DNA of 64,000 bases, taken from Ascaris suum. Its lineage: Eukaryota > Nematoda > Chromadorea > Rhabditida > Ascarididae. Positions 1 through 15,231 of the stretch are shown piece after piece. The position numbers and the translations under genes are program-made. Location: contig CM024173.1 of NCBI GenBank assembly GCA_013433145.1, forward strand, positions 496,001 to 560,000, given 5' to 3'. Every line of letters begins with the position of its first letter. Position 1 is the first letter of the stretch. The notes under the pieces are model-generated. The model was given only the letters and a program-made list of their open reading frames with translations. It ran no database searches and was not told the DNA's origin.

Positions 1-880
1 ACAGGTAAACTGAACTTATATACCTATCCAAGAAAGGCCAATCGGAAAATAAAATTAAAAAGATAGCATATTTTATTAGAGCAGAACCTTTCCTTAAATA
101 GATGTCTGTTCTTCGACTACGATTGAAGATATAAATAATCTCGAACCTATAAAGAAAATGCAATGATAAACTCAAAAAAAGCCAGGATAAATGCATCCAA
201 GAATCAAGAATATTCAGCTAGCAGTTGAAGCATAACAAAACAAAAAAAAAAAAAACAACGAAAAGAGGTAAAATGCGGAATATTTCAAATCTAATCAATA
301 TTGCTCTCGATAATCTATCAACATCGTTCATACTAAAAGCAATCTTCGTTCTATTAATGTTAGATTTTCGATGAATTTTCCCATATTACCATTGATTGAT
401 ACAATGCTAGAAATGACAATTTTATAGCTGACCTTATAAGTAAAAAAACATCTCTTCTCCATATATAAATATTATATTTTCGAAACTTTTTCCTAACGGC
501 TATACTAAATCTTGCCAAATTTTAGCAAATTTATCAACAAAATACTAAATTTAACGAAAATTTTTTCCTATAGGTTACTAGTAATAGTGATAATAATAGT
601 AATAATATTAATCTTAGCAATATTTGCATATTTATTATTATTAATATTAATATTACTAAAAAAAATATTAGCAACAATAGCAAACTTATCTTTAATTACA
701 GAAGAATAAAATTGCGACGATACAACATAATGTGCAAACATAAAAAAAGCGTCAATGTTTATGTAAGCAGCAAAAAAAAGAACATACGAGAGGATAATTG
801 AAGAGCATTTAAAGTCAAATGAATACCCCTATCAAGAAGTAAGAATAGCTATTGCATGGAGTCATATTGCCCAATGCATG

Positions 881-930
881 AGAAAGAGAAAGAGAGAGAG
901 AGAAAAAAAAAAGAAAGAGAAAGAGAGAGG
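881..930. repeat. GA-rich purine tract
   Basis: About 50 bases of A and G only, mostly GAGA and GAAA units. Confidence 0.9.
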
Positions 931-1413
931 AAAAAAACATTGGGGAAAAAACAAAATTCACTTCGTTTGATTCGAAATATTTTCAGGAAGAACAGAAAAA
1001 AAATGAACGAAGAAAAGAGTGATCTCTATAATTTGTTGATTCGATCCCTCATAATATGCATTATCACTTCGACGGATGATTTCAGGCCTCAAAGGTTAAT
1101 TAATGAATCCGATATTTCAATTCAGATTATTCAATCCTTCAATCCAACTACATCTCAACAGTGTTCATATGGATTAATAATATCGTGAATTTTCTCACTA
1201 GAAAGTGTTGTTTTCTTATGTTTTGGTGCTTATTAGTGCCTCACCTGCAGAGATCACAATTTCAAGTGATAAAATTTGTTAGAATAGCTGATAAAAGTCG
1301 GCATAAAACTCACTATTCTAAGTAAACTTTAATACTGCAACTGATATGAAATGTTAAAGAAACTTCACAAGCACTAGAAAAAAACTCTCAGGTTAAATAT
1401 TTTGGAACTCTCC

Positions 1414-1437
1414 GGGAAAAGGGAGAGGGGGGAGGGG
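1414..1437 (+). other. G-quadruplex-like motif
   Basis: Four G runs, GGG, GGG, GGGGGG and GGGG, separated by AAAA, AGA and A, fit the G3+ N1-7 pattern. It is unusual in DNA this AT-rich. Confidence 0.7.
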
Positions 1438-4400
1438 TGAATACAATGCGACATGTTTATATGAGCTCGTCGATGGGATTAGGCATTGGTAAAACGCTAA
1501 AGGGATTATTGCTAGGATGGTGCAGTGCTCGTAGCAATTTCTCTATGTTCATGACTGAGGGCAAAAAAGTTAACCAAAAAAAAGAACCAAAAAAACTGAA
1601 CGATGAAAAAACAGGATTTCGAGGCTGACAATATATATGGATAGTCCCAACGAAGAGCGAAAACTCATACTAAACTCTGCAGTTTATTGCAATCCCCAGT
1701 GATATGAGGATGTTTTCTATTCCATGCAACATATGTTCACCAGAGGCTGAATTGAAATTTACAGCAATCCTTTTTCGCATCGTTGCAGGTCGAGTTCCAC
1801 ATTAGCAGCATCATTAAAAATCCAGAGCAAAACTAAAGAAAAGAAAAATCGACTATGAAAAACAAATGAATAAATCTTTTGCAAAATAACTTCTGATTCA
1901 CCGTCCCCTTGTTACATTTGAGTCTTAATCATCGAACGAAGATTTCTCTGCATTATTCATTTCGATTTAACTAGATTTACAAGAGTTTTAAAAATTGTTT
2001 TTAGTGAACATTTTAATGGAAGTCAACTGTAATCAAGTTAGAACCTCAATCAGTGATAGCTGCTTACGAGGATTCTAGAATCATGCTGGAATTTACTGCA
2101 TCTTCGCCGACTAAGTGAATTCTCCATATCGACTAATCCAAGCGCGTTAATCATCAGATTTATTAACAAACGGGGTAGATCCATAAGTATGTCAACTACC
2201 ATGGAATAACCTAAAACAAAGCATAATTTGAATACGTTTTTAATGACATGTAAACAGAGAAATGCAGAGAAGCTCGTAGCAGTGCATTAACTCAAAATGA
2301 ATCGATGTGTGGTCACCCCTCGTAATATTATAAATGACTTCGCGAGGTGTTTGACCTCAGTCAAGTGTAAAATAAATGCTTAAAGCAAAAAATTGGCAGC
2401 ATTATTTCCGGTGAGGGACAACGTGCGATGGATGAAACAACTAAGAAATCAGCTAGCAAGATGTGATGAGCAAATCCTTCATAGGTGGGCAGTGAAACCT
2501 GGATATTCTTAGAGCCGAATCGAGAATGTTTCATTTCGGTATCTAACACAAAGAGTGCATTTATTATCCTATCATAAAATACCACCGCCAGTGCTAAAGT
2601 GAAGATGAATAGGTTCACCTTCGACTGGATCGTTAAGGTTCGCTAGCCAACCTAAGCGCCACACGATAAAAACCTATTAATTCAGCCAAATATGACCTCA
2701 AACATTAAAAAGGCCAGAAATACACCCATCCACATGTTCATCGATGGCGCTCATATGGTGCCAACATTCGTAAGAAAGGTAAGCGGATGATGCAGAAATC
2801 AAGAGTTTATTGACAGCTACAAACGGGCAATTCGAGTGTGGACAGGTTTGTTGTGTGCACAACGATGAATTCTTCTCATCAATATATTTGCCAGCATTGA
2901 CATTCTCTAATTCGGTTGATGCAAATTGTGTCGTTCTCTCTTCGAATGTAATGTTTAAATTTCCTATAATTCTCCTACATATATTGTTATGACAAATATT
3001 TTTATGTCCCGCCCATGAAACAAAAAATCACAACATGAAAAACTAATAAAACTTGCTCTAAGGTATGTTTTACCTGCGGGTATGAATGTTCTATGAGGGA
3101 ATTCTTTTTGCAACACTCGATTGCTTGTGAAATGCCGTTCGATAGGTGTAAAAAAGTTACCCGACAGCTCGTAAATGGCTAGCAAACTTTTCGGTAGAAT
3201 CTTTCAGCGCCAGGAGGTCACACTATGGAACATACTCACCAAATTTCTTAAATTTGCCTCCGAATGGCAGAATGGCCGTCAAAGTATGCGTGACTGTCGA
3301 TCTTGCAGCTGGCACTTTCCATGCGCTTGCCATCACTAAAGGAGCAAAGAAAGGAACAGCATAAAGTTGATTGCAAAGGTTTACTGCAGAAGTGGGTCTA
3401 TGTTATTTATTTCATAGGTATGTCTCCTGACGACACCGGTACTTATGCCTATTGGTGCACCTTGGTATATGGCCTACTAGCACAGATATAAATATGAAGC
3501 TTTTTCAAGTAATTTGATCAACTCAGTTAAAAATTTGTGGTAGACAAGAGTAGTGAGGATAGCACGAGTTTGCACAAGGAACTGTCGACACCTCATTCCT
3601 TGAAATGTTTTCGATCCCCTGTAGGTGAAAACTGTGCCTTGTTTTGCACAACATTCGCTAACGTTCTCGCGAAAGCTGCAATTCGTTCTCGTAAAAACTA
3701 AATTAATTAAGCTCATGTGTCCCTCCTCAGGTCCCAGTCGAATTACTACATGCCTGGAACCAACTCGATGTCTCTCTTGCAACGATCCGTTCTAGGAAGA
3801 TTCAACTCGGCGAACTATCTGGTTTATTTGAGTGTGCTGATGGCAAGGCACGGTGATCTATTCATCTATAGCTGAAGCTGTTACTACACTTATTGTCAGC
3901 TATGGTGATAGCAAATGTCAGAAACGAAGGGAAAATGCACTTAATGATGTATCATTTGTGAATGTGCACATAAGAAAATTGCAGGATTTTAATATAGGAG
4001 AAGAATATTTGTATGCTTGTATAAAGAGATGGTCGATTAACGCTCAACAGGTTTTTTGATGAAAAATTCATTGATGCATTGATGGAATGCGAAAAGAAAT
4101 GGCAATAATATCCCCTCAAAAACACAAAAAAAAAACTTCATAAAAAGTTCACTTATATTTGAAAATATTTTCGAATGTGCGTATACAAATCCATAATGCA
4201 ATATGCTGATTTTTTGGCACAATTCAATGGGCGAATTTCTTTTTTGGCTTTCCGACGAAATTTTCAAAACTTATTTATTATAAATATAAGTCGATCGATC
4301 GCAAAATGTAAGTACATTTTTTGGAATGCTTTAATTTCTATGAATCTTTTCTGGACATAATTAACGACCTAGAAATTGGTATAGAAAATCAATTTAAAGT

Positions 4401-6154
4401 ACATTCTATTGAAAACTTTTTTTTTTTGGAAACTCTAGCTTCAATGAATCTTCGACTGACACTGCCGAATGGATGGAGGGATTCGCACATATAAAACATG
4501 CAGACATGACCTTATTTGCAAAAAAAAAAAAAAAAATTTAGAGATAAATGTGGAATAATGCTGATAGGTCTACTTAATATAAATCAACCTCATATAAGCA
4601 CCTCAACGAGGTTACAATTATTTCCTCAGTGGTAGAGTGAAGTTCAAAATTATGCAATTCAAAGTTCAATTAAATTTAGGCCATTCATTTATTTCATTAC
4701 TCCTTTATTTATTAGTCGTAAATAATTAGTAAAAAAATATAAATTTTTCGATTTTAGACTATTCATAAAATGATGAATTCAAATAATATTGCGAAGTTTG
4801 TACTGAACCTTTATCACGCATTCATCGCGATATTTTTTCCAAAGAAAAAAAAAGAGAGAGAGAGAAAAAAACAGAAAGAAAGGAATGCAGCACCTCACAT
4901 CTTAATGCTCTAATTTTTTTTAATCGATAAATGGTCGTATCAAAAAATCGCATCTTTTTCGTATTTCTTCTTCATTTTTGCAGAAAAAAAAAGTCCCGAA
5001 AACAAATTCTAATATATGCCAATATCCAACTTTAATTATAATCGAAAAATTAAAAACTTTATTTTCATCAAGGAAATAATACTAATGAAAATGATACTAA
5101 TAAAAATTAATGCATCATAAATACTTTCGAAAACGAATTATTCAATGCTAAATACTCAAAATTTCGACGATCTCTAATTTTATCGACGATTCGCATTTAA
5201 ATATGCATTGCTAAAAAATTTACACGTTTGAAATATGCAAAATATTTGCGGAATTTAGTTGAAATTTTAAATTTTAATAACAATTCAGCTATTAAGGAGC
5301 ATCAATGAGGAGTAAATGAAATGAGAAAAATAAATTGAGGTGACCTTGACCACTAAGATTGCATATTTCATTTATACTAGTTCATCAATGAACTTTCCAT
5401 ATGTTTTTTGATAACTTCTTCTAGTGAATAATTCTGCTCGGATTATTTTATTGGAATTCGCATGAGAGTGATTTTACTTTCTTAAACAAATTATTTCATA
5501 CAAATATTATGAAAATTATATTCAACAAGAAGATCATTTTTATTGATAGCCAATTTATTGCTTATTTTCCTACTAGGCCAAATGTTAATGGAACCAAATG
5601 ATGCGCATTATTGATGCAAAACATCATCCACTATGGAAATGGACATTTATGAGTGATAAAAAACTTATTTAAGAATTTCTTCAGAACAAAATTCTCATAA
5701 AAAATTACGTTATTAATCGAAAAATACAATGAATAGAATCAATTGAAATAAAGCGACGAAAATGCTTCATTCATAGAAAAACGCAAAAAATAATTATAGA
5801 GATAAAATTATAATAGATGAGAGCATATGGGAATTTTTTCAAACAACTACTGATTATTGCTGAGGACAACTTCTTTCTTACTGTTATCGGGAGATTTTCT
5901 TTTGGCAAATAAGAAGTTAGAAAAGGTGAAAAGCATGCAAAACGACTGATATGATAGCCGTTTTAGTAAGCTTCTTCTTCGATGATACCCGAAAATGGTA
6001 ATCCAATTAAATGAGACGAAAATGGAAGATGAAGCAACAAATTAAAAGAGAATAAGCCTAAAAGAAAATATAGCCGAGTAGAATTGTTCTCTCAAAATGG
6101 ATGCAATCTCGTTAACTATTTGTCCACTCTTCAATACTATTCGATTTAAATACT

Positions 6155-6168
6155 CCCCCCCCCCCCCC
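6155..6168. repeat. Poly-C tract (14)
   Basis: Homopolymer run of C in AT-rich DNA. Its length is likely to vary and to be prone to assembly error. Confidence 0.95.
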
Positions 6169-7239
6169 TTCCCCAAATTCCTCTAAACGGTACATATCGC
6201 TCCCTACTAATAAACTGTAATAAAGCTCTTGCAATGCCCACATTTAAATACACTGATTTATTGGAGAATTAAAAAACAAAGGACACGTATAGATATACTC
6301 AAATATAAATACTAATAAAGATGAAAAAGAAATAAATGCGAAAAGTGCATTAGAAAATATGATGCGATAGGTGATACTTGATTATCGCCTAAGGGATTAA
6401 ATACCACGATAAATTACGAATAAATAATTAAAAATAGTTAGTGAGGCACTAATATTTGTATAGACCGAGTCGTTAGCATAAATGCCTTCGCAGGGATTCG
6501 CTTATAAGTGAAAATCCATATGAAATCGCATCATTTAATCGTCATTCTCTTTTTCGTTTCATTTGTATGCGTTCGTTGGCTTGTCTGACATTTTCCGATG
6601 GGGAATCACTTCAACTACAGCAATTAATGAGCAATGATACCACTTTTCTGAGCACTAAATCACTTCAAAATGTTATCGAAATTTGAAAGTGCGAAAAAAT
6701 TTCCACGCATTTCGTAGCGAATCGGCAAACGAAAATGAATGCACTAATTCACGTGTTTCATTTATTGATGGCTGAAGGAAATGGTTCTTCATTTATCAGC
6801 AAAATACAAAAGGCGTTTATCGTAGCAACTCTTTTTGACGAGTTGTTCTGTTTGTTTTAGTAAAATATGTTTCAATTTAGGCATATTCAAATGTTTCATA
6901 AATTTTGCATAGGTAACGAGTCAACTCGAAAGTTCGCAGACAAGTTTAATCGATAGTGAGAACTGTATCCATCAACTTTCCTAATTTTAGCTCTAATACC
7001 TTCTGAGTTGAAATTATTGAGCAGATAAATAAAAACATGGGCGAGTGCATATATAAAAAGCCGATGATAAAAACCCATCATTATGTGCTTTGATATGCAA
7101 ACTTGCAAGAGGGCATAATAAATAAGAAAGCACGAAGAGGAAACAATCGAAAGGTGCAGCCAGCACGTTCAGCTAGGAAATTTTTAAATGAAAGTAAAAA
7201 CAGCGGTTAAAAGGCTCTAAAAACAGCAGATAGAAGGTT

Positions 7240-7269
7240 TAAGATCCCGGAGCCGAGCTCGGGATCTTA
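7240..7269. repeat. GC-rich hairpin
   Basis: TAAGATCCC pairs with GGGATCTTA and GAGC pairs with GCTC, around a CGA loop with one bulged G. It is markedly GC-rich for its surroundings. Confidence 0.85.
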
Positions 7270-10200
7270 TACCTATCACAAATTTCCATATTTTTCCGGG
7301 GAAATCCTGAGAAAAATAGTTTTTGTTACATAATAAAGGGCTGGAACTACTTGTTCACACGCGATTGAGCCGTACTATTATAACACATGTCTACAATATG
7401 TGATAAACCGAAATCGCCCAACAATAGGTCCGCACAGTGCCAGCGCATGGCAAAAGTGGGGATCGACTGCGACCTTACTTTGGAGGGTTACCTTGATGAG
7501 CTGATCACCACATCGCATTCAAATTCCGACATGACTGCTGTGTTCTAGCGAGTACATCAATCTTTCATGCATTCATACATACATCGATCTTTGCAACATT
7601 CTTCTACAGCTCAAAACGAAATTGCCGAAAGAACATTCCACTATTTTTGGTTTCCTAAGATATACTTTCGAATGCTTTTCGTAATACTAATACAAATATG
7701 TAAACCCTATATTCACCTTACTTGTTATAGTAACGTCGATAAGAGGAACACTGCCAACAAGGTGACTATTCTGTTGCAAAGTTTCGAAAATTTCATTTAT
7801 ATCTGATCATTTCAGATTGTTAAAGATTAAACCGGTTAGTGGTCTGACGATTTATCCGATCGATGGCCAAATGTAGACGGCCAAAAATGCACAGATCGAT
7901 TCTAATGGGATCCCAGCAAAAAATGCTTCTTGTTCTGTGAGGTTTCGAAAGGAACATCGCTGAAAGCGTTCGCAGCATGCGAACCCTATCTTATATACAG
8001 AGATGCAATTGTGCTATAAATTGCTGAGGAAATTATGTGGGTATGATGAACGATACAAGTGACGCTGTCTGAATCAATCAACACAATGAAAGGTGACATT
8101 CTTCAAGACAAGGAAGCCGGATCATGAGATAGCCTAGTGAGTTCGAAAAGAAGAAAGAAAAGAAAAGAAGGAAGAACTACATGGATAACAGTTTACTTTA
8201 ACAAACCTCAACGTCCCTTATGGCACCCTGATTCCTGTAACTACCATAACTGATTTTATGGTGCATATCCATCGAATAAAACATTTTAGGTCACTTGAGG
8301 AAGTGGCACACAAGCAGATTTGTAAGCAATGCTTTAGTGGGTCAAAGGCGAAGTGCGATGTATTCAAAAACGAAGGAGGCGAGACTTAATGCCACAAAGC
8401 GGTTGCCGTTTTCAAACTGCTGCGGTTTTCATAAATTTTGGTATTGCAGCCCTATTCGTATGATTTCCATATAACCCCTGCGTATAGCAGCTGTAATCTT
8501 GTTGCACAATGCAATCTTGATGCATTCCACTTGGAAATACGCTTTTTTTTGCATGGTGGATTCGACTTTTTCAATTATAGCATGCCTTCCTCCTAATATC
8601 ATCTCCTATAATTTGCTCTTGGCTTTGTGCTAAAGTCGGTCTAACTTAATAACTAAAAGATAAAACCTAACCCAATCCCAACTGAAATTTCTTTCAAAAC
8701 AGCTGTGGCACAAACGATGGGCAATATAGAGGAAAGGAATGACACAAACGAAGAAAGAGAGGGTAATATAATAAGTGCCTAGTGGAAACTCGCATGGGGA
8801 CATTACTCCATAATAAGGCCTGCATGAAGTATTTTTAAACATCATACGAAATAAGGATTTGAGGAAGGCGATGTGTTGAAGCACAGCGCGCATAGCACTA
8901 GAGACAGATGAAGAGGGATTAATTCAGTGAGGGCCGATGCGTGTCTCGCAGAAGGAAGGGCTAGACACGCGGACGGGAAGTGGCCCTTAGTGAAGCAGAT
9001 GGGGTTGGCCGACAGCAACCACACTCGCACAACAAATCAGCCAACCAGTGTGCTGTGCTGGTCAGTCTAAAATTCAACTTGCCTGACTCATTCAGCACTC
9101 TTTGCTACTCGAAACATAAAAGCTTCTGTTGAATGCATCAAGTAACAGATCGAAATTTCTTCTGCGCAGTAATCGACGAAAGCGTTAGCTTGTAACCGAA
9201 AGTCGACTGCAAAGTCTACATACTTCATAAATGTCAGTCAGTTGCCCGACTGAATGCATTCGGTAAAAACCGAGCTGTCTTTGCAACCGAAAAAGCTCAC
9301 TGACCGATACTTTCAATGATTGAAAAACGAACAAAATTTTCGTTTCCAATCCAAATGTTTGACAAAAGATATTATTTATCAAAAGGATGTGTAAGACCAT
9401 ATTCGGTCAGCATAATCAAATTTCTCATAATTTTATCGAACAAAACAACAAATGAGTGGCCACAAACGAGTGACCACTTAAGAACAATTAATGCGAATAC
9501 AACCAAAGTTAAATAAACAACAATGTCGAAGTTGCAACCAAATAGCGTATTGACAGAACTGCAGTTGAATGAAGGATAAGGACATTCCTTGCAAAAGCAG
9601 GCCAAAACAAAAGCCACAGAGAAATGGTGAGTTGCTTAATACAACGATTTGCTTAAAATAAAAAATCCCTTTCAAGCGTACTTCTCCACTCTCTCCTTTC
9701 AAACTAAGAACTTTTCAATAAATGAAGATGACTATCAGCGGAAAATCTATAAGATCGTTCAAAAAGAAATAAAAATAAAATAAAATTCTGTCTCGGAGTC
9801 GTGTTCATAGTCGACGAAGATTTTTGAAATTATAGCTGATGTCGTCGAACAACATAGACAGGGAAGAGGGGTAAACTTAACAAGCCAAATCAGTTGAACT
9901 AGCGCAATTTTCCAAGTTGATAGCCTCAGGCAAATTCAGCCAATTCTTCGGCAGACTCTTAGTGCTATCCCAATATAACAGGGCAAAAGGATTACAAGTA
10001 TCGTAGAGCTGCTGCTTGAAACGGTCTCAGTATAGAGAACGGCGAAATATCTTGTGAAGTCTGCGCTGAAGTAGAAGACAACACTAAATTGGCAACAATA
10101 ATTTACCAGCTGTAAAACCTAGAAGAAATTGGCTGCTGTAAGATATCGTTTCGGAATCATGCAAATCTGCGCATCTTTCAGGTTCTTCGCATTATAATAC

Positions 10201-12054
10201 TCGTCCAACGAAACGAGAACCAAATATTTCTTTGCCACTATGAAACCTTTTTGTGAGCACTCAGCATAGTGCATCCATTTGGTGTTTAACTCTCTATACA
10301 TCAGCAAAGCGCAGCGACGTGTCTGCCTTATTAAAAATCATATAATGGAAGTATTTCAAGTGATTCGACCGATCTATCGATTTCGTCTTCTTGCACTTTA
10401 GATGAGTCACCTCCTCAGAGAAGATCGGGTTTGAAGCATCGATCCCCTTTAAGCAAGTATCCATGCACAGGCAACAGCTTCGACGCCTTGTTGTCCAGGA
10501 ACCCAATTTGCTTCATGAATTTCCTTTATATCAGCGAACAGGCCTGGTCACCTAGCCGAAAAATCGCTCTGCATACACAGAACGCAACGATAGAGATGAG
10601 ATATTCCTCGGGACTTTCGAGAGAATGGGCAAAATAGAGCCGTTTGCGGTCGACCGCCTTATGCAACGAACGATTTTCTGGAGTGGATCCACAAGAACAA
10701 AGAAATGTAGTTCAGTATAAAAGTCACAAATTGATGGATAAAACTAAAAAAGTGATTCGGCGCGGAATCTTTACATTTACTGACAAAAAAAAATGCTCAC
10801 GTTTGATAGCAGTGCAGGTTGCACAAATTTGCATATTGCAAAGCATCGATTCGTAGTTTACATGGCCTATCAAATCCGAGCTCACCCTCTTGCAACTATC
10901 TGATTACTTCTCCATGCGATTAATAAGCTTTGAAATAATTTTTATCTTCGTATGTGCTTGAAATAATTTCGAAAACTAATATCCGACGCACTTTCCTTCT
11001 TCATACTTTTTCAACGGCAAGAGGAAAGTCGCATTTTCTATTTATATCTTTTGTTCAAAGTTCGGCATTTGTTGCGGTCGGTCTTTTCGTTCTATAAGTG
11101 GTGTTTTCCCTATGCACCACAGCCGCTTGTATCGACAGTACACCCATCAACCTGCCCATCTGGCACACTTTTGGAATCTTCAATATCTTCATTTTCTCTG
11201 ATAACGTTTTCGTGGCTGAAAAGAAATCTACAGAAATCCCAGGCATACATGAGGAATCGTTGTTCATTCAGCATCAAGCCTAAACTACCCGCATCAAACC
11301 GACTTAAATATCGCAAATCCAAACATGCGCGCTTACTTACACGAGAATCGCACCAAGAGAAGAAAAAATTCAATCCAGATCATAGCCAGGTGACCAAAAA
11401 AGGAAACGAATTCAAGGCTTGCTAGAGACGGATGATAATTATTCCTGAATCAGAATGGGGCGGAATAAAGCAGAAAATGGCTGATAAGTAAGAGAAAAGT
11501 TACCGATTTCGTGCCAATTTAGCAAAGAAAAAATACCGCCTATACAATGCGACAAAGCCTAGGGCCCTAAAAATAAACGTGGTTTTTCACCGATAGGGAG
11601 AAGATATTCCTATAAACGTCAATAACAGCATATCAAAACAAATGACAGCGGGAAGTGTGGGATTTTCGCCGTAAAATGCAGAAAGCCTATCATCGTACTT
11701 CCACTTACCTTAAACGTATGTACTCCGAAGGAATTCTGAACACAAAAATTCTCTTAGCAGACTAAAATCAAACAACACTATCTATTGAACTATGAGGTTT
11801 CAATATATAAAACAAGAAAAAATTATCAATTCGATCATAGTGGAAGCAATAAAAGTATAACTAAATACATCAACGAACTGAGTAAATTTATATTTAGCAA
11901 ACATAACTGTGAAAACCTTCTTTTGTGAACAATGATGCAAAATATACACATTGGTTAAGAGGGTGAATTTTTCGCACAATTAATTTCAACTGAGCTATAA
12001 CGAGTTCAAAACCAATGCTTTGAAATGCGGTGTTATGCGCAAATGCTCGAGCTT

Positions 12055-12070
12055 CCCCCCCCCCCCCCCC
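12055..12070. repeat. Poly-C tract (16)
   Basis: Homopolymer run of C followed by a C/T-rich stretch to about 12100. Confidence 0.95.
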
Positions 12071-14675
12071 ACCTCACTCTCCCCTTCCCTCCTTCAGCAC
12101 CCACCTAAAACTTCTCCACATAATATTCTTTAACATTTCAACCAATTAAACAAACTTCTACGCTGGCTGCAATAGATATTTCTAAATTATTCTCTCAAAT
12201 CTTCAATGTTCTAGCGTAATGTTTCTTATTTCGTTCACAATGCTGAGGAAAATAAATTCGATTTCTTGGCGATTTTTTAAACTTGTAACACTCCGCTTAG
12301 AAATTCTGCTCTAATAGAAAAACAACAATCGATAAGCAATCGAAAGCATTCGACTTCAATCAGAATTCATTTAAAAGCGAACTCCTACTCGGATGAAATC
12401 GAATATATCTCAAAAATGTCGGAAGGCAATCGGTAAAAATCGAATTTCGGTAACAATCGAGATGAATTTTTTAAAAAAATGTCATGAATAAATTCCGACG
12501 GATAAAAATCGACTGGAATTTCGGTTCTTGAGAGAAATTTCATAAGGTAATTTCATTACCCGTTAAGCCATCTCCTCAATTAGTGGACGCTATCTATACG
12601 TAAGAAGTATTCAACATTCTTTGTTTTTGAAAAGCTAAGTCGACGGGTCTAGTAGAATCGACGGACAAGGGACTAAGTCATATATCTCTTACATTTGTCC
12701 AACCTATTACAGCATTCGTTAATTGCCTCAGAATGGTTCAGAGCTGTCTTTAACAAATTCATTTAATTGAGGGCGTATGGACCTAGCATCTGCGGGTGAC
12801 AAGTGAAGAAAGTTAGGGTAACATATTCAACGGTTTGAGTTTTGCACAAACGGATCTTTTCAGAGAAGCGAATCGTTGTTATTTCACTACAAATAACAAT
12901 TGTTGTATTTAAGCGATGAGTAGAGTGCATAACAGACATAAGCAAAACGTTTTTGCTGCATGAGAGATGTCGCCTTTCACAAAGACGTATCCCACTATAG
13001 CAAACTTATTCCACTATCGATCATAGCAGATAATAAAAAAATTTATTAGAGCAGCACAGCTACCGTGAGATATAGTTTCCAAGATGACTATAGTTTCTCT
13101 CATTATGAAAAAAAAAAATTAGAGCTAAGTAATAACGCTTGTTATGAACTTGAATTTTAAATTAAAATATACCTGCACATGCACATCAACAGCAATCAAA
13201 CGTTTCACCAGCAATTGCATTACAATCTGCAAATTGACGATAACTTATGCATTTAATCTTTCACGATCGAAATCGAAAATTATAGAGTTTTTTTGAATAA
13301 AATAAATAATAGCAGAATGGAAACCTTTAACGTAACGAAACATGACCATCCGATGTCAATATTGCGCCTAACGGTGATTTGGATGCATGCGAGTGTGGTG
13401 TTGAATTTAGGATGACATTAGCGCTAGCTTGCAAACCCGGTTTTCATTCGTTTAACAATGCGTTCATCGATTTAGGGACGAAATGTGGCTCTATTTGGAG
13501 TTTATTCGAAAAGCTTCTCAAGATTCCTCGCTTTACGCTCAAATCAAATGCTCGTCGAATTGTGCATATCCTTGCAATTACGCAACAATTTTCGAGGGGT
13601 CTTTGCATGCCAACACATCCCACATGACGAAGATGGGGCCATTTAATTGAATATATGCATATAAAAAGGTGAATGGCGGAAGAGATGGCACTCAAAAATA
13701 ACAGCTACTAAAGGTACTGGAGCGAGCATATACGCCCTTCAATTGATTCAATAAGCAAACAAGCGACTGAAATGGCAGAGATTTCATCATATTTCATCGA
13801 AACGACATCGATTGATACGATGAAGATCACGCTAACGCTAATAATCGTCAAAAGAAAACCTTGCATGAAAAGTGTTAAGTTAGTGTTGTCGAAAAGTAAG
13901 GCATAACAAAATGTTCAATCTAACTAATAAATGAATTTTTTTGAGGCATATCTTCTCAACTACACGGCAATGAGTCGACACTGAAAAATACCTTTCTTGA
14001 TAAAACAGCTGACAAACAACAACTCTTATTCGATGCGCCTAATTCCATGCTGTTCTCTTTTCGGAAAAGAGGCGGAAAAAAATTCTCTTTCATCCCACTC
14101 CCCCTCCACCCGCCTCCCAATCCCAAAAAAGTCGACTTTGAAACACGCTGGCATTTGCTTCATAGAAAACTGATGTCATGTCGAAGTGAGATGACTACGC
14201 CGACAATGCTTGCTAGTAAATGAGATCCACATCCTGATGATGGTTTTGTGTTAAAACGAATTTATGCAAAAATTACTATGTTGTCCAGTAGTGGCAAAAC
14301 AGAAAAGCTCACTCCAGGAGTGAGTTAAATGCAGATTCGAATAGAATCAACTGCGTCGCTTAGAAATGCAAGTGGCGAAACGAATACTCAAATGGTAGAA
14401 ATGGTAGCAATCGCGCTAATGGTTCCGAGGAATTGCACAAAAACAGCACGCTCACTGATATCATTGCGCTTATGGATGCGGCAAGGAAGGAAAAATTACG
14501 CTTGCATTGCGTATAGCCATCGAATGATTGCAGACCGCGTTCTCAGAGATAGCAAATTTAAGCGCATGTATTGAAAGAAAAACTTGGAACAGACAAAGAG
14601 AAATGGAGGGAGAGAAAGTTTATTCCAAGCGTTTGGAACTAGCAAATTCATGAAATACACACTGCAAACAGTACA

Positions 14676-14805
<130 letters not shown>

Positions 14806-15175
14806 AAAAGGAAAATTGTGGTTGAGCATTGTTAGTCTTATCAAATTGAGGAAAATATGCCAGGATAGACAGTTAAGCGGTAGAAAAAAAAGTCAGGGAA
14901 AGGGAAATCGAGCAATAAAAATACAAGAGATGATCACTGTGCGATGAAGAGAACAAGTTTAAAAAGAAAAGCACTAAGTGGAACTCAACGCTATACATCT
15001 TAACTTCCACTAAATAGGAAGAGGAAAGCCCAATGAGTGTTCTCATAGAGTCAGCCCACTGCGAGTGACGCAAATTTTAAGCTGCAGCAGCAAGTATTCT
15101 CTGAAAAAAAAAACGTGCGATTCGAAAGTGCACATAGACGAATAGCATGCGATCCTTCTCGTCGAAATGCGAACA

Positions 15176-15231
15176 GAGATAGAGGGAGAGAGGAAAGAAT
15201 TAAGAGAGAGAGAGAGAGGGGGGGGGAGAGT
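15176..15231. repeat. GA-rich purine tract with G run
   Basis: (GA)n ending in a run of Gs. It gives spurious Ser/Leu ORFs on the minus strand. Confidence 0.9.

Noticed and set aside
2361..2618. 85-codon minus-strand ORF with a signal-peptide-like start (MNLFIFTLALAVVF)
   Set aside because: No homology, no cysteine pattern and no splice context; ORFs of this size are expected by chance.
3303..3491. Ig-like tail (DDTGTYAYWC)
   Set aside because: The tyrosine corner is two residues too long and no B-strand Cys or C-strand Trp lies nearby; probably chance.
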